Assembly: GCA_950022655.1 (NCBI GenBank)
Contig: OX465587.1
Span: forward strand, 33,979,716 to 34,043,715
From: Alentia gelatinosa
Lineage: Eukaryota > Annelida > Polychaeta > Phyllodocida > Polynoidae
DNA: 64,000 nucleotides
Reading direction: 5' to 3'
In this document: in pieces, positions 11,087 to 21,450 of the stretch
Numbering within the stretch: position 1 is the stretch's first letter
Layout: each line of letters begins with the position of its first letter
Notes under the pieces: generated by a model
What the model was told of the DNA's origin: nothing
Seen by the model: only the letters and a program-made list of their open reading frames with translations
Database searches by the model: none
Made by a program: the position numbers and the translations under genes

Positions 11087-11345
11087 GTCTGTGTCCCTTT
11101 TCGCCATCGAGTTTGGAGCGCGCAGGAATATGAGCGAGGCGATAGCCGAGTGAATCTTCTGAAGCACTTCAAACAAGATGGCGGAAGGGGACTCAGACCA
11201 AACACCAAAATGTTTCCGATTTTATCTAAGCCTGGAAATATCTATCTGTTTATAGCCCATTGAGTACGAATTACCTGTTCAACAAGCCTGTTGAGTACCA
11301 GTTCCTAATGTTAAACCTTTGGACGCTTATACCAAGCTAAGATAA
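11087..11345 (-). mobile_element. Hairpin-ended element HF-E
   Basis: Minus-strand start TTTATCTTAGCTTGGTAT; inverted copy TTATCTAAGCCTGG near 11,223. The hairpin pairs AGTCTGTGTCCCTTTTCGCC with GGCGGAAGGGGACTCAGACC. Tip GCGAGGCGATAGCCGAGTG near 11,133. Abuts HF-D. Confidence 0.75.
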
Positions 11346-11351
11346 ATTTCG

Positions 11352-11654
11352 GTTATTAGAAGGAAACCCACGAGATGAGAATAACTTGGTCCATACTCCA
11401 CCGAGTTTGACTGAGGAGTAATTCACGAAGCGAAGCTGAGTGAATTACGTAGCGGTCAAACGAGGTGCAGTGCAGACCAAGCTATTCTCATCGAGTGGGT
11501 TTCCGATTTTATCTGACCCTGTATAACATCATTTATAGCTGGAATAACTCACCAAATTAGCCATTGAGTATTGGTACAATACCTTCACGGCCATGGAGTA
11601 CGAGTTCCTAACGTTAAGCCTATGGAGAAAAATACCAGGGTGAGATAAACACTG
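11352..11654 (-). mobile_element. Hairpin-ended element HF-D
   Basis: Minus-strand start TTTATCTCACCCTGG. The hairpin 11,362-11,503 has ~60-bp arms (GGAAACCCACGAGATGAGAA / TTCTCATCGAGTGGGTTTCC) around GAAGCGAAGCTGAGTG. Second copy at 18,909. Confidence 0.85.
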
Positions 11655-11987
11655 GTACCATTGCCTCAGCCTGTACTCCTTTAATCTCACATGACGAGTC
11701 AAAGTGTAACTATAGATGATGCACTGTGGACTGGAACTTGAAGGAACCGCACAGAAAAAGAAAGACACATCTGACACACACTTAGGAAGCCTCCAGGTAA
11801 ACACTACACTGTTCTGTGTATGTATTCACTGGCTCAGATGAATGCAAGGAAGTTAACAATAGACGAATCAAGATGTGGAGTTTTGCCTTCAGGAAATGTC
11901 TTTCACACAAAAGTTGATACGGGTGAGTTTTCTCTGATACGGACGTCCGTATCGACCGCCCGACTAATAACAATGCGGACTGTGTGG
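11655..11987. other. No gene recognised; 18-bp perfect palindrome
   Basis: The only structure is GATACGGACGTCCGTATC at 11,936-11,953. Confidence 0.5.
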
Positions 11988-12297
11988 TTTATTATCTACC
12001 TAATACAAAGTATCCATAGAAAAAACATAGGGAATGTGTATCACCATACCCAGAGCATGCAGATATACCCACCTAATACAAAGTATCCATAGAAAACACA
12101 TAGGGAATGTGTATCTACATACCCGGAGCATGCAGATATACCCACCTAATACAAAGTATCCATAGAAAACACATAGGGAGTGTGTATCTACATACCCGGA
12201 GCATGCAGATATACCCACCTAATACAAAGTATCCATAGAAAACACATAGGGAATGTGTATCTACATACCCGGAGCATGTAGATATACCCACCTAATA
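11988..12297 (+). mobile_element. HF-I 5' end with its first 73 bp amplified four times
   Basis: Starts TTTATTATCTACCTAATAC, the HF-I terminus, then repeats a 73-bp unit at 11,995, 12,068, 12,141 and 12,214. The unit occurs once in full HF-I copies (25,346; 34,353). The rest of the element is missing. Confidence 0.8.
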
Positions 12298-12423
12298 CAG
12301 ATGCGGCCCGAACCTGTTGCGGTTCAATGAGACTAGGCACCCCGTATAGGCAGTGGATTGTGAATGAATCTCTTTGCTTTGCTTTAGCGTTCTAGGACGT
12401 TCCTCAATGTTCATCAACGCTTA

Positions 12424-12694
12424 GGCCCAATGCTTATCTACCGATTTCGGAACATTCATGTACCTTTGTTGGCGACAAACGGACAGTAATTTGTTTCAGG
12501 CGAGGCATCCTTACGGAGTCGGCTCTTGTCAGCCACCGATTAGTAGACCGATTTGCTTAGGACTAATATCCACCACCCCATCTCCTCAATGTCCGCCGGT
12601 CGAGCGAAGGGTTACGTAATTTGCCTGCGACAAGTTCACCGACTGCTATACGATTTGGGAACTAATCGCTCAACCCTGAATCGGTAGATGGGCA
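12424..12694. mobile_element. Inverted-repeat element M1
   Basis: CCCAATGCTTATCTACCGAT and ATCGGTAGATGGGCATCAGG ends; interior has AATTTGCCTGCGACAAGTTC, shared by all M1 copies. Confidence 0.8.
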
Positions 12695-12900
12695 TCAGGC
12701 TTAAGAGTCACATGACCTGAACGAACATTATAATGAGTACTCACCCTTAGCATTGACTGCCATTTTTTCTGTATACATTCGTTCTTTATTGCTTGAACGT
12801 AGCTATCAACTCTGTCATATCAGTGTGATTAAACCTCTTAGTCCCCTCCACACCACACACCACTGTGATATTAGATGAGGCTTGTCCTCTGATCTACAAA
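12695..12900. other. Short spacer, nothing recognised
   Basis: Single-copy AT-rich DNA. Confidence 0.45.
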
Positions 12901-13260
12901 TATTACAAACAACATACTGCTCTCATCTCCCATAATCCACCGCGAGATCCTGTCAGAACCACGTGACACTCGCCGCGCCATCTGTCGGCCTATAGCGCCG
13001 TCACGTTGTATCGGGTATTACCAGGTGTGGACGGTGGCGCCACCTGCGTCCCCCGCGCGTCCCACCAGCGTCCGGCTCTGAGTACCCGGATGTCGTCTGC
13101 TCGCTCTCCGGACGAGATAAAACGAGAAAAGACGAGATAAAACACCGCCCGGCGTCTCCATAATGGACGCCGGCGACCATTAAGTATCCGTCAGGGGGGT
13201 TCGAGGCATAAAAGCCGATTGCCATTTGGTACACACCGGGGGAATTTCACGTGGTAAAGA
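12901..13260. promoter_or_regulatory. Promoter-like CpG-rich island with a ZNF143-like site
   Basis: CTCCCATAATCCACCGCG at 12,927-12,944 fits all 18 positions of the STAF/ZNF143 consensus as I recall it. CCACGTGAC near 12,960 and GTGGCGCCACCTGCG near 13,032 follow. A ~17-base G run lies at 13,277. No exon recognised. Confidence 0.45.
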
Positions 13261-13352
13261 GGGCTTTACGAGGCTTGGGGGGGGGGGGGGGGGAGGGGTG
13301 TCAGTCTGTGGAGAACAAGGTAGCTCTCTAGTCTAAGAGGTGGTGAAGTAGT

Positions 13353-13443
13353 ATACAAGATGAGGAGTCTACATGTGAACACGAAAACAGGGTTTCGCTT
13401 TAGGGAACTTAAACAAACTGGTTATGGAAGTACATGTATATCT
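13353..13443 (+). repeat. Left copy of a ~92-bp direct repeat flanking HF-K
   Basis: ATACAAGATGAGGAGTCTAC ... GGTTATGGAAG, repeated at 13,696-13,793 with two substitutions and a small indel. Confidence 0.8.
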
Positions 13444-13690
13444 TTACTAAATACCCATGCCGTATATACTGTAAATACGCACCGTTTCGGCATATGACGT
13501 AAACATAGTGTACGGACCAGCAGTCCGTACACCAAAATACGGACTACCTACCCATACACATTTATTAAAATTTTGGTTGTTAAGAAAAACGAAATTGATT
13601 TTTTTTTTAAATTTCGGTTATATAGTAAATATATAACGTCCAACCATGCTTGTACAAGTCACAGAACTCGATGCTAATTTACCGTTTATA
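13442..13690 (+). mobile_element. Hairpin-ended element HF-K, hairpin truncated
   Basis: Starts TTTACTAAATACCCATGCC; inverted copy TATATAGTAAA at 13,620. Only the left hairpin arm (CCAACCATGCTTGTACAAGT) remains. Full copies at 38,349 and 39,205. Confidence 0.75.
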
Positions 13691-13695
13691 TATAA

Positions 13696-13793
13696 ATACA
13701 AGATGAGGAGTCTACATGTGAACACGAAAACAGGGTTTCGCTTTAGGGAGCTTAAACAAACTGGTTATGGAAGTGCATGTAGATGTATATCTG
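13696..13793 (+). repeat. Right copy of the ~92-bp direct repeat
   Basis: Follows the broken HF-K end directly and continues into single-copy DNA to about 13,984. Confidence 0.8.
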
Positions 13794-13984
13794 TACAAAA
13801 ATAAGGATACACCAAGGCTGCATGCATCTGACGCCACACCACGGGCTGCAGCAGTTGCACCTCAGCAAATGGGATAAACATGCTGAGCCCATGGACTTGG
13901 ATATGCAAATCCGTACTGCTCTGCATAAAATGTTATGCAACAGCTACACAATGGGTTTGCCAGGGTTTCAACAGATTTCAGTAA

Positions 13985-14035
13985 ACCAAAGTAAGTCTAA
14001 CTGAACGTATCGGACGTTAAACTACCCAAACAAAT
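13985..14035 (+). mobile_element. SINE-1 variant tail fragment
   Basis: Only CCAAAGTAAGTCTAACTGAA and the GGACGTTAAACTACCCAAAC tail remain. Confidence 0.6.
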
Positions 14036-14105
14036 AAACATAAACTCTCTACAACTGAGTGACGTCACAAACGGCGGCTAGGTGAAACAGCGCCACCTGT
14101 TAATA

Positions 14106-14320
14106 TAGAACTGCGTCGATTGCGGTTCTGGATTTATCTCACCTCTTTCTATGACATTAAATAGCATCGCAATATCAGAATAATTAAGTCATAATATGAA
14201 GTCATCTCACGTTCACCATGGAACGGTCGTGGCGTAGTATTGTCACTTTACGGGGGTAATCTTGAGTATTTTTTTCTAATGTTATTCCTATGGCTAAACT
14301 TGTACCAGGGGTGAGATAAA
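14106..14320 (-). mobile_element. Hairpin-ended element HF-F, hairpin lost
   Basis: Minus-strand TTTATCTCACCCCTGGTAC start at 14,320 and inverted copy GATTTATCTCACC at 14,131; body matches 37,730-37,913. Hairpin nearly absent. Confidence 0.75.
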
Positions 14321-14399
14321 TCTATACAGTACCATACGCCCCCCTCCCTCACCCCTCACCCACTCCCCTAACCCCCTCCCACCCCCATTCAGGCCCTCA

Positions 14400-15060
14400 G
14401 TGTCTCCACCTGGTGGGCAGGGGACGGAGAGTGCCCCCTGACACTCTCCCCCCGAGTTCCCGCCTCACGACACGCGCGTCTGTCACAAATGTCGTCTGCC
14501 ACCAGCGTCTCCATCACCGTCTTCTCCAAGCGTATCTTACGACCTCAGAATCCCTGCCCCGCCCAGCGAAAACTCTGCTGGGAGAGTGGAGACCGAATTT
14601 CATCGTGAGAGGGGCCCCTTGTGGCCCTAATAATCCGGGCCCCCTTACGTGCATGAAGAATCCACGCGACCTGGCGATGACGGATGGCGTCTCAATGCCC
14701 CGGCAGAGGGCGCGTCGCTCGGAAACGCTCGGCCCTCTCCGGACGCGTTCGGCGCTCTCTAAGTGGATTTTCCCGCGCCTCAGTCTTGAGGCGGGCGGCG
14801 AGCCTAAATCTAGGCGGGCGCCTATTACATTCCGCGGGCGGGACGACGCGGCGGGCCCGGGCTGAATGGGGCGGCGAGCGGCGATTGGTTGTGGTTTGAC
14901 AGGGCTTATTGATAGCGGCGCGGAGCAGGGCGTGGTTCCCATCACACCCGCTGTAGGGCGCTGCTGGTTTGCGCCTGCGCACAGACCTCCCACCTACAAT
15001 CTCCCCCCTCCCCCCGACCCTCACCCTCACTGCCACAGCCTGCAGTCTCTGCCCTTTAGG
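14400..15060. promoter_or_regulatory. CpG island, candidate promoter
   Basis: The densest CpG region outside TPST. It has a GC box (GGGGCGGCG at 14,867), inverted CCAAT (GATTGG near 14,882), NRF1-like GCGCCTGCGCAC near 14,970 and a CTCF-like CGGCAGAGGGCGC near 14,700. Long frames occur on both strands (150, 159 aa) because stops are rare in GC-rich DNA; none is recognised. Confidence 0.5.
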
Positions 15061-15284
15061 GGTCTTTGCCCTGCTCTAGCCACCCCCAACCGCTCCCTCC
15101 CGTCATCTCTGCCTGCACTTCTCGCCCCCCGCACAGAACGGCACAGAGTGCTCCATATTAAACCTCACACCCTATTACCGCTTCTTGAACTCATCTACCT
15201 GCCTGTCAGTATCTGCAGTGTGGGCCCAGATTCATTCACCACCTTTACCCTACGTGTGGGTCTCTCATTAACCCCATTACCAGA

Positions 15285-16345
15285 CACCCACAGACACTCC
15301 CCCACCCGGCTGGTACATTCCCCAACACCCACATATAGACCCACACAGACACTCCCTCACCTATCTGGTGCATTCCCCAACACCCACAGACACCCCCGAT
15401 CCCGTCTCGTACATTCCCCGACACCCACATATATAGACCCCACAGACACTCCCTCACCCGTCTGGTACATTCCCGACACCCACCTATAGACCCCACAGAC
15501 ACTCCCCTACCCGTCTGGTACATTCCCCAACACCCACATATAGACCCCACAGACACCCCCGATTCTGTCTCGTACATTCCCGACACCCACATATAGACCC
15601 CACAGACACCCCCTATCCCATCTCGTACATTCCCGGACACCCACATATAGACCCCACAGACACCCCCGATCCCGTCTCGTACATTCCCGACACCCACATA
15701 TAGACCCCACAGACACCCCCGATCCCGTCTCGTACATTCCCCGACACCCACATATAGACCCCACAGACACTCCCTCACCTATCTTGTACATTCCCCGACA
15801 CCCACATATAGACCCCACAGACACTCCCCCACCCATCTGGTACATTCCCGACACCCACATATAGACCCCACAGACACCCCCGATCTCGTCTCGTACATTC
15901 CCCGACACCCACATATAGACCCCACAGACACCCCCCACCCGTCTCGTTCATTCCCCGACACCCACCTATAGACCCACAGACACTCCCCCACCCCTCTGGT
16001 ACATTCTCCGACACCCACATATAGACCCCACAGACACTCCCCCCACCCGTCTCGTACATTCCCCGACACCCACATATAGACCCCACAGACACTCCCCCAC
16101 CCGGCTGGTACATCCCCGACACCCACATATAGACCCCACAGACACTCCTTCACCCGTCTCGTACATTCCCCGACACCCACAGCCAATGCCCCCACCCTCT
16201 GGTACTAGCTTATACCCCGATATCCGCATATAGACCCCACAGACACTCCCCACCCGTCTGGTACATTCCCAGACACCCACAGCTAATGCCCCCACCCCCT
16301 GGTACTAGCTTATACCCCGATATCCCCAGATAGACCCCACACACC
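15285..16345. repeat. C-rich 53/54-bp minisatellite, about 20 units
   Basis: Unit ACACCCACATATAGACCCCA / CAGACACCCCC / GATCCCGTCTCGTACATTCCC. Three minus-strand frames stay open (up to 177 codons, VCGVYMWVSGNV repeats) because the unit lacks stops in any frame. Confidence 0.9.
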
Positions 16346-16361
16346 CCACTAAAAAAGAAAT

Positions 16362-16640
16362 CAACAAGTTTTTGTCAAAGTCGTCGTTCTCCACGAGTTT
16401 GATGCAGAGTGATATGAACGAGGCGACAGCCGACTGAATATCACATAGCGTTCAAATGAGTTGGAGAACAACGACTTTGACTAGAACTATTTGCTTTCTA
16501 TATCTATCTCACCCCTGTATACACTAAAATAATGGACGATACACAGGATATAGACCATGAAGAACGGACTTCAATACTCGTAGGGGCATTGAGAACGAGT
16601 TATTAATATTAAGCCTATAGAATACCAGGGGTGACATAAA
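16362..16640 (-). mobile_element. Hairpin-ended element HF-B, inserted in the C-rich array
   Basis: Ends CAACAAGTTTTTGTCAAAG (left) and GGGGTGACATAAAA (right). Hairpin arms GTCGTCGTTCTCCA / GGAGAACAACGACTTTGAC, tip GAGGCGACAGCCGACTG at 16,420. Array units resume at 16,641. Confidence 0.8.
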
Positions 16641-16724
16641 AGCTCATTCCCCGATACCCACATACAAACCCCGCATACACTCCACCACCCTCTAGTACTA
16701 GCTCACTCCCGATATCCACCATCT
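16641..16724. repeat. C-rich minisatellite, distal remnants
   Basis: Carries TACCCACATACAAACCCC and CTCTAGTACTAGCTCACTCC, as in the last units before HF-B. Confidence 0.65.
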
Positions 16725-17035
16725 CTATGTAGTACGGTGTGCAGCCACCTTTCTCCTTCATCTCCAGCAGTGGTAGACTTGCTGCTATTCTCATATCTCT
16801 TTCTAGAATCTCTAAAAGAACTCTGACCTTAGTAAATTTGTTGGGGTGGGATTTCTACCTAAATTCATGTCATAGATCACCACCCTTATGGTGTAAAAGC
16901 ACACCACCCAACAGCCACCCCTCAGCAACACCCGCAGTACCTAACCTCAGAGTCCTGAGCCATGTGTTCTTAGTCTTCAACTGGAAGAACTCTGACCTTA
17001 GTAAATGTGTAGGGGTTTATACCATGCTAAGATAA
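16725..17035 (+). mobile_element. SINE-1 fragments, rearranged
   Basis: One headless body (16,735-16,895) and a second short piece with AACTCTGACCTTAGTAAATG at 16,985, separated by array-like CCTCAGCAACACCC sequence. Confidence 0.65.
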
Positions 17036-17254
17036 TAGCTCATTTCCCGATACCCAGGTACTAGTTCAAAGCCCTCAGCCTTCAACTAAAGCCCTCAGGC
17101 CTATGTCCTTCAACCAAAGCCCTGATCTCACAGTCTCTTAAGTCCCTCAGCCCACAGCACTCAACTGAGCAACACCCTCACTACTTAACCTCATAGTCCT
17201 GAGGCATGTCCCCTTAGCCTTCAACTAAAGCCCTCAGCCCACATGGGGATGGGG
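17036..17254. repeat. Degenerate CCCTCAGCCTTCAAC repeat, left block
   Basis: Loose tandem copies of TTCAACTAAAGCCCTCAGCC; continues at 17,576 after a SINE. Confidence 0.65.
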
Positions 17255-17575
17255 AGTTAGGTCAGTGGTTAAGGCACTGGACTTGTAATCCCAAGGTTAT
17301 GGGTTCAACTCCCACTGCAGCCACTCTTCTCCTTCATCCCCAGCAGTGATATATTTACTGCTATATTAGAGGCCAATCCTTCTCATACCATGTCTATTTG
17401 GTTTGGGAAGTAAAAGAACTCTGACCTCAGTAAATGTACAGGGGTTAGATTTCTATCTAAATTCATCACATAGTTTCTATCACCACCCTTGTGGTATAAA
17501 AGAACCTTGAGAAAGTCTGGTATGAACCTGAACTGGTTGACTGGACATTAAATGAAACCAACCAACAAACCTCAG
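17255..17575 (+). mobile_element. SINE-1, near full length
   Basis: tRNA-like head with A-box TTAGGTCAGTGG and B-box GGTTCAACTCC, the CCAGCAGTG body, the CACCACCCTTGTGGTATAAA block, and tail GACTGGACATTAAATGAAAC. RNA polymerase III type promoter. Confidence 0.85.
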
Positions 17576-17770
17576 TCCAAATTCCTCAGCCCTATGTCTT
17601 TCAACCAGAGCCTTAATCTCACAGCTCTCAGTCCATCAGCCCACAGCACTCAACTGCCACCCCTCAGCAACACCCTCACTACCTAACATCAGAATCCTCA
17701 GCCCTGTGCCCTTAGCCTTCAACTAAAGCCCTCAGTCCGCATCCCATAGTCCTCAGCCTTCAGCCCCCGG
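17576..17770. repeat. Degenerate CCCTCAGCCTTCAAC repeat, right block
   Basis: Same units as 17,036-17,254; the SINE inserted between them. Confidence 0.65.
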
Positions 17771-17776
17771 CATCTT

Positions 17777-17977
17777 GGGCCCGTTTAATAATCTAGGATC
17801 ATACATTCAGACCCTTTTCTGTAGACCATAGGGACCCAGGGACGATGCGGGTCAACTTTATTCAACACTTATGGACGGCTAATACTATCATAACGATCAG
17901 ACTTAAATATCATTAAACATAACCCTTGTACGAGTTACAGGGTCTTCATGTATGATCCTAGATAATTAAACGGGCCC
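17777..17977. mobile_element. Inverted-repeat element M4 (GGGCCCGTTTAAT ends)
   Basis: GGGCCCGTTTAATAATCTAG and its inverted match CTAGATAATTAAACGGGCCC bound 201 bp. Diverged copies at 35,447-35,885 and 42,360-42,465. Confidence 0.8.
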
Positions 17978-17979
17978 CT

Positions 17980-18190
17980 GTTTGCGCCCCGCTCTGAGCT
18001 GTGCCCCCTCCTGACCCCCACACCTCAGCTGAACGCCCTTTGAAGCGGACGTCTGTGAGGTTTTGTTCGCCTCCTACACCTCCCCAATCAATTCCCGCCA
18101 AAACCGGCGAGCAGACGACAATTTACCAATCAGAAAAAAACACCGCGCCTCGACCCGACCTTACACAGACGTGTTCACACCTAAACATGA
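17980..18190. promoter_or_regulatory. Promoter-like stretch with E2F and CCAAT motifs
   Basis: TTCCCGCCAAAA at 18,092 is E2F-like; CCAATCA lies at 18,084 and ACCAATCAG near 18,124. GC-rich for the area; an 83-codon frame is not recognised. Confidence 0.4.
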
Positions 18191-18275
18191 ACCTCTCACA
18201 CCGCCCCGCCAGGTGGAAATCTAATTACACAGGTGTGAATCTATACTCATAGGTGTGAATCTACACATAGCTGTG
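18191..18275 (+). repeat. ~22-bp ACAGGTGTGAATCTA repeat, left part
   Basis: Three units; the repeat resumes at 18,800-18,900 after unrelated sequence. Confidence 0.65.
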
Positions 18276-18560
18276 AATCTATATCAGGGATGATAGGTTT
18301 CCACTTTTCCATGGAAATCCTTGTTTTTATTTCCAGTTTGTAAATTTTTTTTTAGCATAAAACAAATATAGTATAAATTGTATCTCATTCACAACAATAA
18401 AACAGTGATTTAGACCTTCGCACAAACCTTTAGCCCTCTTCCATGGCCAATATTGACGTGTGTTTTCATGTTTTCTCAGTCACTCTGGGGCAGTAAATTC
18501 CACATGAAAGATATTTCCAATTTTGTCCTTACCCTAACTGACATCCCTGCATTTATTACA
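18276..18560 (+). repeat. Dispersed repeat R2
   Basis: CCACTTTTCCATGGAAATCC ... CATGGCCAATATTGACGTG ... GGCAGTAAATTCCACATGAA. Copies at 22,385-22,780 and 50,110-50,450. Confidence 0.7.
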
Positions 18561-18908
18561 TACCTATGGCCGACCGTCTATGAAATAGTACCCGCTACCC
18601 GGGGTACAGTATAAATAATGTTCGGGCGCATTGCGCCCGTAGTGAATTGTGCCAAAGTGAATGTATCAGGTCAATAGCTACATAAAATAAGTATATAAAA
18701 TGACATTTAAAAAAAAAATATTTAGGTATGTAATAAGAAAACGTGGCATCAAAAGACCTTGAACGGCTAACCCTTCGGGCTCAGTAACCATGTTTTCTCT
18801 TATAATCACACAGGTAGTAATCTATATTCGCTCAGGTATGAATCTCCGCACCCAGGTGTGAATCTGTACACACAGGTGTGAATCTATGCACGCAGGTGTG
18901 GCAGACGA
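18561..18908. other. Spacer, then right part of the 22-bp repeat
   Basis: No gene seen. From 18,800 four more GGTGTGAATCT units lie directly against HF-D. Confidence 0.55.
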
Positions 18909-19172
18909 GAATTTAGAAGGAAACTCACAAGGTGAGAATAACTTTCCTAACCTCGTTTGACCGCTACGTAATTCACTCAGCTGAATTATTCCCCAGTCAA
19001 ACTCGGTTGACTACGGACCAATATATTTTTATGGAGGGGTTTCTCATTTTATCTCACCCCGTATAACATCATAACCAAATTAGCCATTGAATATTGGGTA
19101 CAATATCTTAACGGCCGTGTAGTACGAGTTCCTAACGTTAAGCTTATGGAGAAAAATACCGGAGTGAGGTAA
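18909..19172 (-). mobile_element. Hairpin-ended element HF-D
   Basis: Minus-strand end TTACCTCACTCCGGTATTTTT. Inner hairpin CTCGTTTGACCGCTACGTAA / CAGTCAAACTCGG; weaker outer arms than 11,352. Tip decayed. Confidence 0.7.
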
Positions 19173-19375
19173 TCATGTAAAGCATTCTAAACAGACGACA
19201 ATTTGTATAGACGCTGCATACCGACAATCTCTGCACTGTGAGTAGTACATGAAAACATGGAATGTGGGCAAGGAACGAGACCCTATTCTGACATGCATCT
19301 CAGCGCGTTGTGTTCAGGTTTTCCCCGCCACAGTTTACATCTCTACTTTATGGAGCCCCCCCCTCCCCCCTCACA

Positions 19376-19417
<42 letters not shown>

Positions 19418-19734
19418 GTCACGGGGTAAAAGCCGCCTGGTGTGCGCGTTCCTCTCCACTCACCGCTACCGCGAGAGGGCTCCAGAGGGCGCCACCGTGC
19501 CGCATCAAGCCTGTCCCCGGCGTGACGGCTCCGCTGGTTGTCCCGAGACCCCGTAACGTTTTACTGCTGTTACTGTGCACTCTCCATCAGAGTCTTAGTC
19601 TCCGTCCCCGCGTTACATCTGTCACTCTCCGACAGAGTCTTAGGGTTCCTCCGTCGCGACGTTACATCAATAACTCTCCAACAGATTCTTAGTCTCTGTC
19701 ACCTAGTTACAACCGTCGCTCTCCAACAGAGTCA
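19173..19734. repeat. (CA)n microsatellite and a ~49-bp degenerate repeat
   Basis: ACACAC run at 19,372-19,414. From 19,575 four loose units of CTCTCCAACAGAGTCTTAGT. Frames of 99-147 codons overlap on the + strand but none is recognised. CTCF-like CCAGAGGGCGCCA near 19,482. Confidence 0.55.
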
Positions 19735-20345
19735 TAGTCATATAGTCGGGGAACTTGCCATAGGCAAAATGTGCTTCTGGTTGACCAACAAGCAGCCATC
19801 ACAGCGTCATACTGGAGACGGGGTGGAGGGAGTTAGTCCTAAGCAAATTAGTCTATACTTTGCAATAGAGATACGATTATATACCTGACCGACTGTATTA
19901 CGATTCAGTAACACTCCCCCCTATTCATTGTTGAAGTTGGTCGCAGGGTACACTAATCGGTGAGGGAACGCCCCTGACCACTTCACTGTGTGCGACACCC
20001 TCCTAATTACCTCACCCGGTGACTAAGGTATGGGGGGTCCCCAGGGGGTCGGACCCTGTTGGCCAGCGCAACGAGGGGTATTTCCAATGATCCGTTGTTG
20101 CCCACAGAATTTATCAACTATTGATAAACTTGTGGCGAGCGATTTTGGAACATCTGCCAACAATTCGTCAGTGACAAAAGTATATCTCTGTTGGGGGCAT
20201 TCATTAATCTCAGGCCTACCGTCGCCCAGGGGTGCCACATAGATCTACCGACTAAGGCTGACTCCGTTAGGATGCCACGTCTGTTCCTTTGTCGCCAACA
20301 GAGGTGAATCAATGTTCCGAAATCGCTTGATGGGAATTGGACGAT
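19735..20345. mobile_element. Decayed M1-related sequence
   Basis: Holds the M1 blocks GAACTTGCCATAGGCAAAAT, TTAGTCCTAAGCAAATTAGT, GACTCCGTTAGGATGCC and TTCCGAAATCGCTTGATGGG, expanded and rearranged relative to the 290-bp copies. Confidence 0.55.
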
Positions 20346-20366
20346 ATAAGGGGTATTACTGCATGT

Positions 20367-20985
20367 GTCAGTTATTGGGTCAGTCGTAGAGTTGATATCT
20401 ATGTTATAAAACCTCGTTAACTTCACCACAGAGAATGGTCTCTCTGTCAGTTATTGGGTCAGTCGTAGAGTTGATATCTATGTTATAAAACCTCGTTAAC
20501 TTCACCACAGAGAATGGTCTCTCTGTCAGTAATTGGGTCAGTCGTAGAGTTGATATTTATGTCGTTAACACTACAGAGAACAGTCTCTCTGTCAGTAATT
20601 GGGTCAGTCGTAGAGTTAATATTTATGTCATAAAACCTCATTGACCTAATCCAGAGAGAACAGTCTCTCTGTCAGTAATTGGGTCAGTCGTAGAGCTAAT
20701 ATTTATGTCGTAAACACTACAGAGAACAGTCTCTCTGTCAGTAATTGGGTCAGTCGTAGAGTTAATATTTATGTCATAAAACCTCATTGACTTAATCCAG
20801 AGAGAACAGTCTCTCTGTCAGTAATTGGGTCAGTCGTAGAGTTAATATTTATGTCATAAAACCTCATTGACTTAATCCAGAGAGAACGGTCTCTGTCAGT
20901 AATTGGGTCAGTCGTAGAGTTAATATTTATGTCGTAAATTTCATTGACTTCACTACAGAGAAGTTCTCTCTGTCAGTTACAACGA
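20367..20985 (+). repeat. Tandem array with alternating 66- and 79/80-bp units
   Basis: GTCAGTTATTGGGTCAG or GTCAGTAATTGGGTCAG starts at 20,367, 20,446, 20,525, 20,591, 20,671, 20,737, 20,817 and 20,895, then a partial GTCAG at 20,972. Short units lack the CCTCATTGAC block. Confidence 0.85.
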
Positions 20986-21059
20986 GAACGAGACTTGAGA
21001 ACAAGTCCTGGACACAGTGGGTCACGTGTGCTCTGCTTGTTCCCAGCAGTCCCAACTCT

Positions 21060-21450
21060 ACAGCTGCTAAAGTAGCCACGTGACTGCGGGAACCAGCTTC
21101 TGCTCCGTCACTGTCCGCTGGTACCCAGTGAGCAGGCGCCGCGTTGTCCCGCGTGTCGCCAGGCACCAGCAGTTGTCTGTCTGAGGACGCGGTGCATCAC
21201 GGGAACGTATTGATCGCTGGGGGGGGGGGGGGGGGGGCGGGGAGGGGGGACCACGTGGTCGCACGCCGTACGGGACCGGGACGCTCAGTCGACATCTGAC
21301 GCATGCGCGGGGACACTTCCGGCCGGAGCAGACGACCGCTCGCCGGGGATCAGTAAAGACCGCGGAGAGCTGGTCGGTGTTGACGGGAGACGCAGGCCGG
21401 AGTCGCCGGGACAGGTTCGTGCGGCCAGCCGTCTGCCCCATTCCCGTGTT
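21060..21450. promoter_or_regulatory. CpG island, candidate promoter
   Basis: ZNF143-like site on the minus strand (TTCCCGTGATGCACCGCG, 21,188-21,205; 17 of 18). NRF1-like ACGCATGCGCGG near 21,298 and ETS-like ACTTCCGGCC near 21,315. Interrupted by a 19-base G run at 21,219. No coding exon recognised on either side. Confidence 0.5.

Noticed and set aside
13353..13793. Long terminal repeats of a small retroelement
   Set aside because: The 92-bp repeats do not start TG/end CA, and a recognisable HF-K element lies between them.
14413..15036. Frames of 150, 159, 114 and 207 codons in the CpG-rich island
   Set aside because: They overlap on both strands, have no known domain, and are expected in GC-rich DNA with few stops.
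15245..16295. Minus-strand frames up to 177 codons
   Set aside because: Products of the stop-free 53/54-bp repeat unit.
17255..17330. Possible tRNA genes at SINE heads (also 27,269; 39,757; 43,681; 57,141; 58,539)
   Set aside because: A and B boxes are present, but each is followed by the same SINE body and lacks a proper acceptor stem pairing.
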